Source of the DNA: Rhynchopus sp. YZ270_cl-10
Taxonomy: Eukaryota > Euglenozoa > Diplonemea > Diplonemida > Diplonemidae
Reading direction: 5' to 3'
Length of the DNA: 64,000 nucleotides
Assembly: GCA_964035575.1 (NCBI GenBank)
Contig: OZ037879.1
Span: forward strand, 682,001-746,000
Shown here: piece by piece, positions 47,933 to 60,124 of the stretch
How positions within the stretch are numbered: the first letter of the stretch is position 1
Layout: each line of letters begins with the position of its first letter
Translations under genes and position numbers: made by a program
The notes under the pieces: model-generated
The model's database searches: none
The model's input: only the letters and a program-made list of their open reading frames with translations
What the model was told of the DNA's origin: nothing

Positions 47933-50900
47933 CTATTTCCACCGCGTCTCTGGTGAATTTGATACCGATGCTGCACGGGCCTGTCTCTCCTTCTCCTTCT
48001 TGCTCCCCAACGGATTCATTGCTTTCCGTGTTGCCACCACTGCTGTCCCTCCTACATCCCTTCTGGGACTAGGCGAGACAGCGACTGGGTGCGCCTTCTC
48101 CACAGGGGTCAGTGTGTTTGCACAGAGCGTGCGTCCGAGGGTGTGCGCCTCGTCCACTGCTGTGAGGAGGAGGGAGAGCTCACGCGTCTTCTCAGGGTTG
48201 GTCCTTGCGATGGCACGGAGGTCTTTGGAGGCACGCTTCACGGTGTCAACCTTGTGTGTCAAGGCAGTCAGCGCCTCAGCCAGCGGGGCGCGTCCAGGCG
48301 TATTGGTGTCATGAATTTTGTCGGTATTCCCTGCCTTCAGCTCGCCCCGAAGTTGTTGCGTCCGGGCCCGTTCCTGTGTGAGCGAATTTTCGAGACGCTT
48401 TAGTTCTGCATCAAATAGGTTGTGTGCAGTCTGCTCAACGCCAAGCCCGCACAGAGGCAGTACAATGGAGCCAGACCTAGGTGAGTCTTCGTTGCGCTGA
48501 CTCAACCGGATGAGGTCGCTTTTGCAGAACCCAACGTACGTCATGGCATCAGGTTCGGTCATGACTGCGGTGCAACCTCCCTGATCGCCACCACATAGCG
48601 TAACCAGAAGCAACAGCCGTGCACTTCCTTCCAAAGGAATTGCCTCCACTGTGTCCACAGTGAAGGCATTGAAAGGGGGCAGCACGACCTCGGTGGGGCG
48701 GGTGGGTACACGTGTTCCTCGCTGGATGTTGCGTAATTTGAATGCAACGATGTCACCACGTCGCGCATCGTTGTGCAGGTCACGCATTGTGTCCTCTACG
48801 TGAGACTCTGAGAGATTGCATAGGACCGGTGCGGGCCAGGCGTATCCTGTTCCTTTTGTGAGGTCTTTGTGGTCGTTCCAGACGTCGCGAGAGACACGGA
48901 CGCAGCGGTACATCACTGGAAACTCATATTCGTGTTTTGTTGTCAGAACAGCTGTGAGCAGCGCGGCAAACGGCGTCCACCCTAGCACAGCACCAGAACT
49001 CCCCGCCTCCTGTGTGAAGACCTGCTTCGCCACCTCGGAGCAGATGCTCAGAATCGCAGGCGCCTGCACAACACTTTCATCCTCCACCTTGAGAAGCGCT
49101 TGGAGCAGTGCAGGGTCCACCGTCGCGTTGAGAAGCTTCTTCAATTCTGAGGCGGTCGCTGTGGCGAGAGTAACTACCGCATCAGGAAAGCTCTGCCCGA
49201 GGGCGTCCGAGAGAAGCAGAATCGAAGGAAACAGGGTCGGCAATGAGTCTGGGAGGCCTGCCTGCAGAGATTGGAGAGGGGCGGTTTCGTCCTGGGTGTT
49301 GAAAAGGCGTTGGCAGGAGATTGCCATGGCCTGCTCCACAGAGGCGCCGGTGACGCCATCAGGGCACGCGCCTTCGCCGATGAGAGGGATGTAGCGGCGT
49401 CGTGTGTCTGCGTCTTGCATGGCTAGGATGGCTGTGTTGAGTGTCTCCACCTGGCTGCCCGTCAACGCCCCGCAATGTGCCTGCGTGTCTGCCACCCACC
49501 ACCCATTAGGAAGCTGCACCACCACAGCCAGCCTGCGTTTGTAGGTAGAGGAGTCCTTTACAACCAGCTCGGTGTCGGTGATTTGCAACTCAGAAAGGTT
49601 CTGAACGTCGTTGTGCGTGAAGATTGGCTGGACTGACTGTAGGGAGGGAGAAATAGGAAAGGTTGGGTTCGTTTTACTTCAATAACAGAGAAGGAAAAGG
49701 AAAAGGGAATGGTTATTTGATGATTCTCGTAGGAATGCCAGTTTGCAGAAAGTTCGGAGAAGTAAAAAAAAGAGTCCAATAATTTATCAAAAAGCATCCC
49801 CAAAAAGAGGACACTTTAAGCTCTATTAAAATGCTATTTTATCGGAGAGGAAATTACCAAAGAATATACAAAGGGTTTTCACCAAAAAAAAATGGGAGGG
49901 AAAAGACGTACCGACTGCACGACAGGTTCTGGCTGGGTTGCCTCGCCCGATTCAATGGCCTCGGCCCACCCCTTCGCCACACCGAGCTGTGTGCAGGAGG
50001 TGCACAGAGCATCGATGATGACGTCAAGACGAGCCACGTCCGGGAGCGTGCTTACAAGGTCCGCCACCTCGTCCATGACGGAGAGCGGGGTGTGGAAGGT
50101 CTTCTCCATGCTCTGCGGCTGCGGGTAAGGGAAGGCCTGTGGCAAGGGTGTAGGGTGATGCCAATCAAGAAAACTAGACACATTTTCCCAAATCAAATAA
50201 AACACGGATTTAAAGAATATGCGTAAGCTCACACGAAGAAAAGCGAGGTGTCTATCAATCATTCGAAATAAAAATCATTTGAAAGAAAGTACACTATAGT
50301 TAGTCCATCTCATTCCTTTTTTGGGGAACGGGGGGGAAAGAGTAGTTGAAACGTACTAAAAACGCAGCTCGGTCGTGTTTATGTATGGGAAGGGGGGGTA
50401 TGTGAGTGTAGGAAAATCAACTCAAGAAATATATCCCGATACTAATTTTCTCTTATTGCATCTTGCATTGCAACTCTGGAAAGAAAGAAAAGTTTATAAG
50501 ATGATCCTAAGACTCTCGTGCTTAGTCACCTTATCATATTCGTTATCGCACAGCATCAGCTGCGCTGGCTTCCACAAGTTTGTTGTCAGGGATGAAAGAA
50601 AAGACACCCCGTTGAAAGATGAATATGCCTCTCGTGCATACACATCGAAAAATCTGATGCTCGGTTTTGGTCCCCCCCTCCTTGACTTAGGGCAACATAC
50701 CTGCCGGACCTCTTCCACAGAGGACTCCAGACGCTGCGCTTCCTCCTGCAAGGGTGCGATGACCTCCTTGAGGCTGCTGTGCTGATCGCTTCTGAGGCGG
50801 TCACATTCTTGCATGATTGCTGTCGCAGCGGCTTCGGCACGGAGCTTTTCCGCACGAAGCTCACGGAGAAGCGAATCCTGGCTTTCTTTGTCTTTATCTT

Positions 50901-53900
50901 CTATGTCAAGCATGCTGAGGGAGTCGGATTTCTCATCTGAGAGCCGCCTCTCTAATTCATCCCTTTCCACTTCCAAAGCGGTCAGCCGTTCGGTAGCATG
51001 CCGGAGCTGTTGTTGTGTCCTCCGCAGTTCTCCGTCTGTCTCCACTTCCTGCAAATGAGCGGCATATTCCTCCATCTCCTTCACCCTCCCTAACGCCTCA
51101 CGCAACTGCCTTCTACATGCGACCAACTCCGCTTCAACACAATCCAACTTATTTTGAACATCTCCTTGAGTCGTCTGCGCTAATGCTTCAGCCTGCAACA
51201 ACCTCTTCTTTAATTCACCCATATCCACCGAAGTGAAGGAGGAAACACTTTCCGTTTCACTAACATGCGGCATTTGCAGTTTCGATCCGTACGCGCTTTG
51301 CACTGCTCCCATTTGGGATCCATCTAATGAGACCTTAGAGGAAAGGGGTGCGGGGAGCTCTGGAGGGTTTAGCATGATGCAGGACTGCGCTATGCCTAAG
51401 GTGCCTAGGGTTCCAAGCATGTCTTTCCCGACGGAGATGGAGAGGAGGGTGTTGCTGTGGGTTGCGAGGAGGTTGCGTTCTTCTGTCAGCTCTTCCAGCT
51501 CTGCGCGCATTGCGATGAGCTCTGGAGGGATTGGCGTCATACTGCGACGTGGTGTCGCAACCGGAGGAGACGTAGAGCGGTTCCTCTCACAATCCTGCAG
51601 TTTGCTGCGGAGCATTGTGTTAATCTGCTGTGATTCGCTCAACTCCGTTTCCAAACGGAGGATGCATTCATGCAACGTCTGCGTCTCCTCACTCTCAACA
51701 AGAATTCCATCAGTACTATCCTCCGCAACCCTCCGCAAATCATCCTCCAAACCACTCACCTTAGCGTCCCATCGTGAATCCAAATCCTCCAATGCCTGCT
51801 CAATCATTCGCATTGCAGACTCAATAGTCTCCGGCTGTGGTGGGGTTGGCGATTGAGCATATTGTCTGGTAGTTACATTGGCTCGGTGTAATATCATTTG
51901 TAAGACATTAATTAAATGTTGTAGTGCGTCGCTGTGGATTTGAGTGTCACCCAGAACCGACCGCAATTCGATGAGAGCAGCATTGTGGGACGCTTCCACC
52001 TCTGACAGCAAATCCATTGTTGAGGTGTTGTCCGTCTCCCCTGCATCTCCTGAAGTTCTCTTTAATGTGCTTCGAAGCTGTTCTTGAATGAGTCTTTCCT
52101 CTTCTCTTCTTTGCTCTGCCTCCTTTTCGAGAAATGCGACCTTTTCGTTTGCGGCTTGCATGAGGCGGTCGAGGTGGTCCATATTTTCTGCATCACCCCC
52201 TCCTCCTCCTCCTCCCCCTCCCGGCGAACTGCACCGTAACGTCACCACCTCTGCCTCCAACTCCTTTATCTTCTCCTCCGAATGCGCAACCTGCCGGGTA
52301 AGCAACTCCAAGAGGAAGTCCTGCTCTTCTCCAGCAGATCCTCCACCTGCCGCATTATCTTCAATCTCTGCATCAAGACCATGTGAACGAAGTGAAGCAC
52401 GCAACGCATCTGCTTGCAACCTTAACGCATCACGTTGAGTCTCCACATCACGACACCGTTCTTGCAATTTCCCGAACAAATCTGCGGCGACCGGATCATC
52501 AAAAGAATCCAACGAAATCTGTGTCGCAGTGTCCACATCATCCATATTTGACACTCCCGACATCCGACGCTCTTTACCCACATTTTCAATTTCTGCGACT
52601 CTCATCAAAACAGAACCCGCTACGTCCACCACCTCACCCATAGAATTAGCGAATGGAACATTGTGTCCTAAGGTGGTAAGAAGGGGCCCGCATTTTGCGA
52701 CCGCATCCGATAAGGTTTTCTTCCAGGAGGTATGCGAAGCGAGGATGCGATCCGCGAGGTTGGGTGTGTTGTCACCCTCAGCAAATTGGTTTGCAAGGTT
52801 TTGGCAGATCTCTTGATATGGTTGAAGGGCTTTGATTTCATCTTCTAGGACCTCCACTTTTACCTCTTCTCTTGCATAAGACGCTTCGAGGCGGGTGTTT
52901 TTATGACGAAGTGTTTGCATCACGTTTTCCTCTTCAGAAAGCCGGTCAAGCACCTCACTGTGCTCTGCTTCGAGGGTGGTACAACGTTCTTCCGAGGCGT
53001 TTAGCTTGCGTTTGAGCGCCTCCGTTTTGCGGTTGTTCTCTTCTCTCGCATCGGTTGTTTCTTGCAATGCAGTAGCCGCATCACGTAGAGCATCCTCTAC
53101 CGCAACCTCCTTCTGTCTCAACTCTCTTTGCAAAGACCGGATTTCACTCTGTAAGGAATGGAGCTTAGTGTTCAACCCTTCCTCCTCGGTGCGTGATGTG
53201 TCCAAATCCTCCTTCGCATGCATCTCTGCAGCTAAACTCTCTTGCGCCTTTCTGCGTGAATCGCGGAGGTCGGTGTTGAGTTGTTGTATCGTTGGTTGAA
53301 GAACATCTGAAATTTCAGAACGAAGGGTGTCCAACTCTTCTGTCAAGGTTGTAATGGTTTCGGTCGAAGCGTTATGACGAGATTTGAGGGATTCAAGAAG
53401 GCTGACTTTGCTTTCAAGCTGACGTTGTGTATCTTCCAGTTGGCGTTGTGCATCTGATACGAGGTTGCGTTCTGATACAATTTGTTCTTGTAGTGATTGT
53501 TCATCTGCCTGCAGCGCTTCAAAACGATCAATAAGAACCGAATGATCATTCTGGAGTTGAGTTAAACTGAAATGCACTGCGTCCACCTCATTGATCGAAG
53601 CGTGGTGCGTTAATAACTCTGATTCCAGTCGTAGAATTTCTGGTTTTAAAACCTCAATCTCCTTCTGTGCCTCATTCAGTGCAGATTGAAGCCACTCCTC
53701 GGTATTGCTCTTTAGGGTCTGTTCTTTCAGAACCGCCTCTTCCGCGGCTTGTACCTGAAGTTTGAGGTTGGTGCAATCTGTGGATTGAATTTGGATTTCT
53801 TGCAACGTCTTTTCCTTACCCTGCAGCTCTGCTTCCATCTGCGTTAAACGTTGAGTTTTCTCTGACAGCTCTGTGCGTAAGGTTTCTACCATATCCCCTT

Positions 53901-56900
53901 CCTTCAAGGATGAAACCTTTTTCAACGCATTCATCTGTTCGGTTTGCACAATAATCCGTGATTCTGCGTCTTCGAGCTTGCTTTTCATCTCTTCTATAGC
54001 AGGTGTAAGAGAAGTCTGCTCCTGCATTGCGACGACCAAATCGTCTCTGAGTTCAGCATTTGACGCGAGCAGTGTGGTGTTGTCTTGGGTCTGCTGTTCC
54101 AACTCCGTGGTCATCTCAACCAGATTTTGTCTTAGGTCTTTCTTTTCTATGTCGCTGTTGGAAAGAAGCTTTTTTTGGACGTCCAATTCAGAGGTTAAAT
54201 CGGTGATAGTCTTGCCTAGATCTGCTTCGATTTGTTCGTGTTGAGATTTCAGCCGTTGTTTTTCTGTGTCGGTGTTGGAAACAAGCTTTTTTTGTGTCGC
54301 TACTTCGCAGGTTAGATCGGTGATGGTCTGTCCTAGCTCTCCTTCGATTCGTTCGTGTTGTCCTCGGAGACGTTGCTTTTCTGTGAATAGTCGTGTTTCT
54401 AATGCTTCACGTTCGACCCCAAAGCGTTCTCGCTCATCTTCAAGCTCGCTGCAGCGGCGTTGTAAGGCGCGGCATTCATCGGAACGGTCTTGAAGCTTTT
54501 TAGAAGAATCGATGATGTCTTTTTCTAATGTTTGAAGCTGATCTGATGTCGGGCGAGAAAGGGTTTCACGACGGAGCTCTGAGAGGCTCGATTCGGTTGA
54601 GAGGAGCTTGGATTTGAGGGCGTCTCTGTCCTTTTCGGTGCTGCCTTGGAGCATTTCGAGGCGGGTCGCTGTGCGGGAGGCGTCTGCGTGAAGGCGCTTG
54701 AGCAAAGAGAGTTCGTCTTCGAGCTCGGCAATGCGTTTGTTCGCTGCGGAGACATCGCGGGAGAGGATGAGGGAGTCTTCTTCGTGGCGTTGGCTCTTTT
54801 GTGCGACGTCGGAGGATTGCCTGCGGAGAACCTCATTTTCTCGCCGCAATGTATCGGTATCTCTCCCAACGCTGTCGGCACGCACTTTCATACTGTTGTG
54901 TACAGATTGCTCTTCGTTTAAGGCAGACCGCAGCTTATCAACATCCAGCTGATGTGTCAGAAGCTCCGCCTCCACAACCCCAAGCCTCTCCTCCGCAGTG
55001 TCCGCCCTCTGTTTTGCTGAAGTGGCAGAGGATGTTTCGGTAGCAAGCATAGAGCGGGTCTTCTCCAGCTCGACCTGGAGTTCAACAGCGTGTCCCTCGG
55101 CCTGAGCGCTCTTCGCCTCTGATGCAGACAATTTCTCCAACAAATTTGATTTAAATCCATCAAAAGAACCTTCATTACGCAGCGCACTACTCGCATCTTG
55201 CGCCTTATCCTTAATTTTTTGAATAAGAAATGGAAGGTCCTGGGTTGGTTCTATATCAAGAAGGAGTCCCAACTGCGCAAAACTTTTTTTACACGAATCA
55301 AGCTCAATCCCACTACGAAGAAGCGCCTGCTCTGCATCCCTGGCAGTTTCTTCCGCTTTGTGAAACTCTTCCATCAAGGACTTCTTCATCGCCTCGGTCG
55401 CATGAAGGGAGTTCTTTGCAGCTTCTCCCGAACGGTGCTGTTCCGTCACATCCTGCAAAAACGTTGCACCCTCCGACGCACTGCCAAACACATAACTCAA
55501 CGATTTCAACAGTCCATTTGCCACCTTCAAAGCACCCTCCGCCTTTTTCCCTTCCTCATTCCCCAACAGCACTGCTTCGACTCTCTCTACTATACCCCCT
55601 TCGGGGCATGCAAGAAGCTCGGTTAGCTGCGACAAAATGGTCTCCACGATAGATTTCCTTTTCCCCAATGCATCTATTTGAGAGGCAAGCACTGCAACAT
55701 TCTGCGACAACGGTGCGGAAGAATCCTTTAGGAGACCAGCTTCGACAGCTTTGTCTACCTCCCTTTGTACACCTTCAAGCATTGTGTTGCCTTCATGAAT
55801 ACGAGATAAAACCTCCGCAAATGGCACCCCTGCCGACCCAGAACCATGTAACGCAGCCTCTGCTAATTCCTGGTTCTGCTGCTGCAACGCTACCAACTCA
55901 TTTTCCGCCAGCTGAATAGACGACACCATGCAATGCATCTGCCTCTCCATCTCCTTCTCAAAGGACGCACAGTCGCCGCTTGACACCCCTGCAGGGGGTG
56001 CATGACGTAGCACTGCGCTGACCGAGGCTATCGTGCTGTGCATTGCTTGGATCTGTGTGTCCTTCTCCTGCAGGGCCGTTTCATACGATAAGGTGACGGA
56101 GCTGATATGGTCTGTAACAGGGGCACCTTCTTCTGCTTGGGAGCCGAGGGAAAGTAATAGAGTGGTGGCTTCTGCAAGCTTGCCTTCGGCGGTGGTACGG
56201 CGCACCCCGCCGAGCCGGGCGTGGCGTTCCAGAACGCTGAATCTACTGCGCATCACCCCAGCGAGGCCTTCCCGTACAAAGCGTTGAAGAGAAGTGATCT
56301 TTGCAGTGCGGTCTGTGCAGTGGTGCTCTAAACGCTGCCTTGCGGTGTTCTCGGATTCTTCAAGGCTGCGAAGCTCCTTTTTGCGAAGAACTGTAGTAAG
56401 GTGACGGTTTTCAATGGAAAGCTCGGAGTAGCTTTGTCCCATGGCGATGCTGTTGGTGTGTGAAGAGGAGAGTTCGTCTTTGAGAAGCTGCACTTCATGT
56501 TGTTTTGCGAGTTGGAGTTCGCGGACTACGGCGTGCATATGCGCGACTTCGCCTTCGTGTGAATCTGCGGTGCCTTTTGCTTGTCTATGGAGGGTGGCTG
56601 CTTCGAGCTCGAGAATGCGGTTGGCCTCTGCAAGCTCTCCGTTCGTCTCTTCAACCTGCTGTGCATCGTCGCGAACCTGGCACATCACATCCGTGAGGTG
56701 TGATATCTTCTCCAACAGCTCCCCATTCTGCTCATCCGAAGACAGCAAACGCTGCTCCATATCGTCCAGCTTCTTCTGATACATTGCCACCATCGTCGGC
56801 AACGTGCCTACCGACGACACACCGCTGGTCGACCCACCAGACGCACTGTGATAGTTCGCAAAGCTCTGCGCCGTTTCATTCGAAAGCGATGTGACGCGGT

Positions 56901-57267
56901 GTGACGGCATCCGTGGTGGTGTGGAGTGCTGTCTTTGCGTTGCCTTCAGGGGCAGGCAGGCGGCCTGTTCATGTCTGCTGGAAACCGGAGGAGACGGCTT
57001 TGGAGCAAGAAGCGACGATCGGAGATTCTCTAAAGCATGCCGAGCCTTCGTCGAATTCGCGATAGGGGGTGAAGCTGGTGTCGACGGCACACCAAGCGGA
57101 GAACGCTGCCTGGTAGGTGCAGGCGACTTCGAGGCACGTGACGTCTGTGACGCATGAGGCTGGCTTCCAGAGCTTAACTGAGACTGAGGCTGCGACTGAG
57201 GCTGGGATTCATGCACCCTCGGGTCCAATCCCGGAGGCAATGCACGAAAGGTATCACCAAAAGGCAT
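47933..57267 (-). CDS. Giant coiled-coil protein, three exons
   Basis: Exon 1 57267-50701 (2,189 codons), exon 2 50118-49912 (69), exon 3 49636-47933 (567 plus stop): 2,825 residues. All junctions are phase 0 with GT-AG introns: donor GTATGT at 50700, acceptor CCCTTACCCGCAG; donor GTACGT at 49911, acceptor CCCTCCCTACAG. The ATG follows TTTTTTTTAG by two bases. The N-terminus is Ser/Pro/Gln-rich and basic (~1-150), then ~2,000 residues of almost continuous heptads, as in centrosomal, basal-body or Golgi tethers. Near ~1700-1720 is a Gly run (SPGGGGGGGGGD). The C-terminal ~630 residues are more globular with a short coil (FDAELKRLENSLTQERARTQ) and a basic tail. I cannot name the family. Two separate genes with a spliced-leader site at 50119 remain possible. 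Confidence 0.75.
49637..49911 (-). other. Intron 2 of the coiled-coil gene
   Basis: 275 bases, GTACGTCTTTTCCC to CTCCCTCCCTACAG. Removing it joins ...EPVVQS to SVQPIF in phase. It contains no hairpin-family copy. Confidence 0.8.
50341..50388 (+). repeat. Dispersed hairpin repeat, family G (intronic)
   Basis: AGTAGTTGAAACGTACTAAA then AACGCAGCTCGGTCGTG. Confidence 0.6.
50491..50532 (+). repeat. Dispersed hairpin repeat, family A (intronic)
   Basis: AGTTTATAAGATGATCCTAA then GACTCTCGTGCTTAGTCACC; two differences or fewer from 23733-23774. Confidence 0.75.
50611..50647 (+). repeat. Dispersed hairpin repeat, family E (intronic)
   Basis: TTGAAAGATGAATATGCCTC then TCGTGCATACACATC; stem TATGC/GCATA. 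Confidence 0.7.
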
Positions 57268-57285
57268 TTCTAAAAAAAATGTGTT
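57268..57285 (-). promoter_or_regulatory. Acceptor site before the coiled-coil gene
   Basis: Transcript-sense CACATTTTTTTTAG, then AA, then ATG. Best single example in the window of a pyrimidine tract and AG next to a start codon. Confidence 0.65.
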
Positions 57286-58018
57286 GGCGGTGGAATACCC
57301 CGCCCACACCCTGCGAATGGTTTGTGAATGGTTTGTCGACAAAAGCAGGGGAGAAAGGGAAACCCACGAAAAGGGGAAAAGCCCAGAGACTCAAAACGCC
57401 CAAAAAAGTTGCAAACCCTATAGAGCGATACGTGGCTTGTCAACATGGCACCACATCACTACCATACATCCCCACCTCTCCAGCTGGTGTGACCCAGGGG
57501 TGCCCAGGATGTCCTGCCCAGACGTTCCGCTTAATTGCATTGACAATGGCACAACAGAACAACCCGAGCCCCTCACACAGACACAAAATGATGTTCAACA
57601 AAGTTGATATATCTTGAGCGGTGTCCTGCCTGCGTGCCACACCATCCCCAAGCACAACCACAATAGGCAAATACCCCACCTGATGCCACATGCAACAGCT
57701 TCACCCTACCCCCTCCCGACCCATACCCCATTCCCCGCTCTCTCACTACGTAAAGACCTCGCTGCAACGCAACACTCTGGTTCCTCACTCGACTGTCGGA
57801 AGCTGTAGAACAGTGTTGGGTGACTCTGGACATGCAACAAAGTATGACCGAGCTGCAACACGTTCCAGCACAGTACAGCACAGCAACGCACGGCCAAACT
57901 GCAGTCCTTTCGCAACCCAAGAAAGATGAAGTGTCTTCAACTCTCTTTGCTGAAAGGTGCAGATGCCAACACCACCGACATCTCTATTTCCCCTCCCTGA
58001 TCCGCAAATGGCATACGT
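57286..58018. other. Non-repetitive spacer, possible unrecognised exons
   Basis: Unlike other spacers this stretch lacks homopolymers and hairpin families and has coding-like base composition. The minus-strand frame at 57440-57691 holds a hydrophobic segment (LLNIILCLCEGLGLFCCAIV) but no start or acceptor that I trust. No function is proposed. Confidence 0.4.
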
Positions 58019-58372
58019 TCATAACACATTACAAAAGCGACGTGCCGTATCCTCAATCCGAATACAACAACAAAACACACACCCTGAACAACACAACCCG
58101 GCGACCGCGCTCCTCGCACACTTAGCCGCCTCTAAAACAACCACCCCTTTCCCCTTCCCCTTCCCAACCAGCCGCTTTCCCGTCACTCCTAGTATGATAC
58201 CCACTGTATGTGGGGTGCTCAGGCGGATCAGCGTGGCGTATGCCAGATTGTTACGCTGTATTTTTGTGCCTCCCCAACCTACTGTTCCAATGAACACAGC
58301 AAGGGACGTCCAGAGGTCGACGGTTTTTTGCGTGGAGTGTTTTATGAATGCTGCAAAATTTGTTAGGTTCAT
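58019..58372 (-). CDS. Hypothetical small membrane protein
   Basis: 117 residues from ATG 58372 (MNLTNFAAFIKHSTQKTVDL). One or two hydrophobic segments: WTSLAVFIGTVGWGG and HTVGIILGVTG, then a Lys/Gly linker and a Cys-rich tail. No family recognised. In favour: it lies in a stretch free of repeats and on the same strand as all other genes. Against: no clear acceptor close to the ATG, and the Cys-rich end may be intronic. Could be a small mitochondrial membrane subunit; this is a guess. Confidence 0.35.
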   Translation of the reverse strand: MNLTNFAAFIKHSTQKTVDLWTSLAVFIGTVGWGGTKIQRNNLAYATLIRLSTPHTVGIILGVTGKRLVGKGKGKGVVVLEAAKCARSAVAGLCCSGCVFCCCIRIEDTARRFCNVL

Positions 58373-58455
58373 CCGGTGAGACGTCGTGCAACAAAAGGGT
58401 TTGTACGATGAACCCCGGCCCCACAGCGCTGGCACCTCGATCACAAAAAAGAAGG

Positions 58456-58500
58456 AGTAGTCAAAACGTGCTTAAACGCATCTCAGTCGAGCTCATGCAA
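58456..58500 (+). repeat. Dispersed hairpin repeat, family G
   Basis: GTAGTCAAAACGTGCTTAAA then CGCATCTCAGTCGAGCTCAT then GCAA. Confidence 0.7.
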
Positions 58501-58683
58501 AGAAAATGATTAAGATATTCTTTTCAATCGAAAGATGGAGTTTTCCACCAAAGAAAAGAAAAATACTGGGGGAAGTGGGGGATAAGCGTTATGTTTCGCA
58601 CACAGCCTGCACTTCCTTCCGGTTAAGAAGCTGAAGCCCCTCCCTCCCCCCCCCGCACAATAGACCAACAGAGCAACAATAAC

Positions 58684-58754
58684 ATGGTAGCTACTGCAGG
58701 CACACCCTCCTACCCACGGTACGATGCCAGTCTCCTGGATGGACGTACACATCC
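58684..58754 (+). repeat. Dispersed hairpin repeat, family F
   Basis: GTAGCTACTGCAGGCACACC then TACCCACGGTACGATGCCAG. Confidence 0.6.
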
Positions 58755-58804
58755 AACAAAGACGGCGTGAAAAGGAAACGTAATGGCTTTCCCAAAGCTT
58801 TTTT

Positions 58805-58841
58805 TTATAAGATGAACCTAAGCTCCACTGCTTAGTCACCC
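58805..58841 (+). repeat. Dispersed hairpin repeat, family A
   Basis: TATAAGATGAACCTAAGCTC then CACTGCTTAGTCACC; short loop TCCACT. Confidence 0.7.
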
Positions 58842-59032
58842 TGAATATGACATAGGGGTGTGTGTTGAATAAAAAGAAGGAAAAAAACAGTTGTGCAGCT
58901 CTTAAGAGCGGAGACATTGCCCAGAGCGTGTGAGAGAGTTGCTGCTCTAAGCATGTTTACGTCTCTTTGTTTATCTTGAAAAATAGTTGGGATAGTAGTA
59001 GTTGCCATCTGTGCGAGCTCTGCTGTCCCTAT

Positions 59033-59275
59033 TTTTGAATGAAGTATAAGTATCGATACCCCAAGAGGATGAACTCCACTATACACAACGCTTTTAAGTA
59101 ACTGCATGAACAATGTTTTTCTTTTTTGAAAACTTGGTTGTATTAGTGTAGCCACCCTAGAGTGTGCTCCACTATATATTTTTTTGAATGAAGTATTCGT
59201 ATCGACACCCCAAGAGGATGAACTCCACTATACACAACGCTTTTAAGTAACTGAATGAACAACATTTTTCTTTTT
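59033..59275 (+). repeat. Direct 88-bp repeat flanking a family B hairpin
   Basis: TTTTTGAATGAAGTAT...TAAGTAACTG occurs at ~59033-59121 and ~59182-59270 with about five differences. Each half carries GGATGAACTCCACTATACAC (the 3' arm of family B). A complete family B copy sits between them (59124-59176). Confidence 0.75.
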
Positions 59276-59644
59276 TGTCAAATGCCATATCCCAAATCGG
59301 GGCTAGCGCAAAGCCTTGAATAGTGAAATGTGAGGATGGTGTAACACAGAGTTACAATAAACCAAGTTTGCTCAAAGATATCCAGGGGGCAATAATTTGT
59401 AAGACTAACAATGCATCACTGTGCACAGAAGAGGGGGGTAAACTCTATAGGTAATTCTTCACAGTTTCGCCTGTTTTTTGTTGCAGTGCTGTAAGGAAAA
59501 GAAATCTTGAGACTTTTTTTCTTTTTGGTGAAAGTGATTGCCTCTCTCGATTCGAGCACGTAAATGCAAAGGTGGATGAAGGGTGGACATTGAAAGGCGT
59601 GAACACCTCTGATGTAGATATCATAACAAAAAAAGAATGAAAAA

Positions 59645-59682
59645 CTTGAAAGATTAATGTGCCTCTCGTGCACACACCTCTT
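59645..59682 (+). repeat. Dispersed hairpin repeat, family E
   Basis: TTGAAAGATTAATGTGCCTC then TCGTGCACACACCTC; stem TGTGC/GCACA. Confidence 0.75.
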
Positions 59683-59708
59683 TAAGAATATCCAGAAGGG
59701 GAAAAAAC

Positions 59709-59742
<34 letters not shown>

Positions 59743-59907
59743 TAATATTTAAAATAGAATCGATGCGGACCAATGGGGAGGGCTATGTGGAGCAAAACAG
59801 GTTTTTTTTTTTTTTTTTTTTTGATTTTTTTTTTAAAACTACTATCACGGAACAGCCAACGATTGCTGGAAAAACAGAAAAAAAACAAATAAAACAAAAA
59901 ATAGTAC

Positions 59908-59940
59908 CTTGAAAGACGTAATGTGTCTCGTATACACATC
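59908..59940 (+). repeat. Dispersed hairpin repeat, family E
   Basis: TTGAAAGACGTAATGTGTCT then CGTATACACATC; stem TGTGT/ACACA. Confidence 0.7.
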
Positions 59941-60124
59941 ATAATACGCCATCGTATACTTCGCTTACTACCAAAAGCAAACGGCGGAATAATTGTAATA
60001 ATCGGCTAAGCGAAAAGCATTAACCTTCCCTTCTGAAGGGGTCCCTTTCCCTACAACCGATCCCCTCGTCCCCCCATCCCCTTAGTCCCCGTGACCCCTG
60101 AACCCCACTACTGGTGTTAAAAGA

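Larger units (their letters stand above)
50119..50700 (-). other. Intron 1 of the coiled-coil gene, with hairpin repeats
   Basis: 582 bases, GTATGTTGCCC to CTTCCCTTACCCGCAG. Carries family G (50341-50388), A (50491-50532) and E (50611-50647) hairpins, all antisense to the transcript. A second AG six bases further in (50113) would also keep phase. Confidence 0.75.
58373..60124. other. Spacer with many hairpin repeats
   Basis: Copies of families G, F, A, B and E, an 88-bp direct repeat and very long T runs (59710-59741 and 59803-59822). No gene seen. Confidence 0.6.

Noticed and set aside
47933-49588. Stand-alone gene starting at 49588
   Set aside because: The apparent first codon is TTG, and a phase-0 GT-AG intron joins the frame to an upstream exon at 49912.
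57440-57691. Minus-strand hydrophobic frame as a separate gene
   Set aside because: Composition is suggestive, but there is no start context, acceptor or recognisable family, so it is only mentioned in the spacer description.
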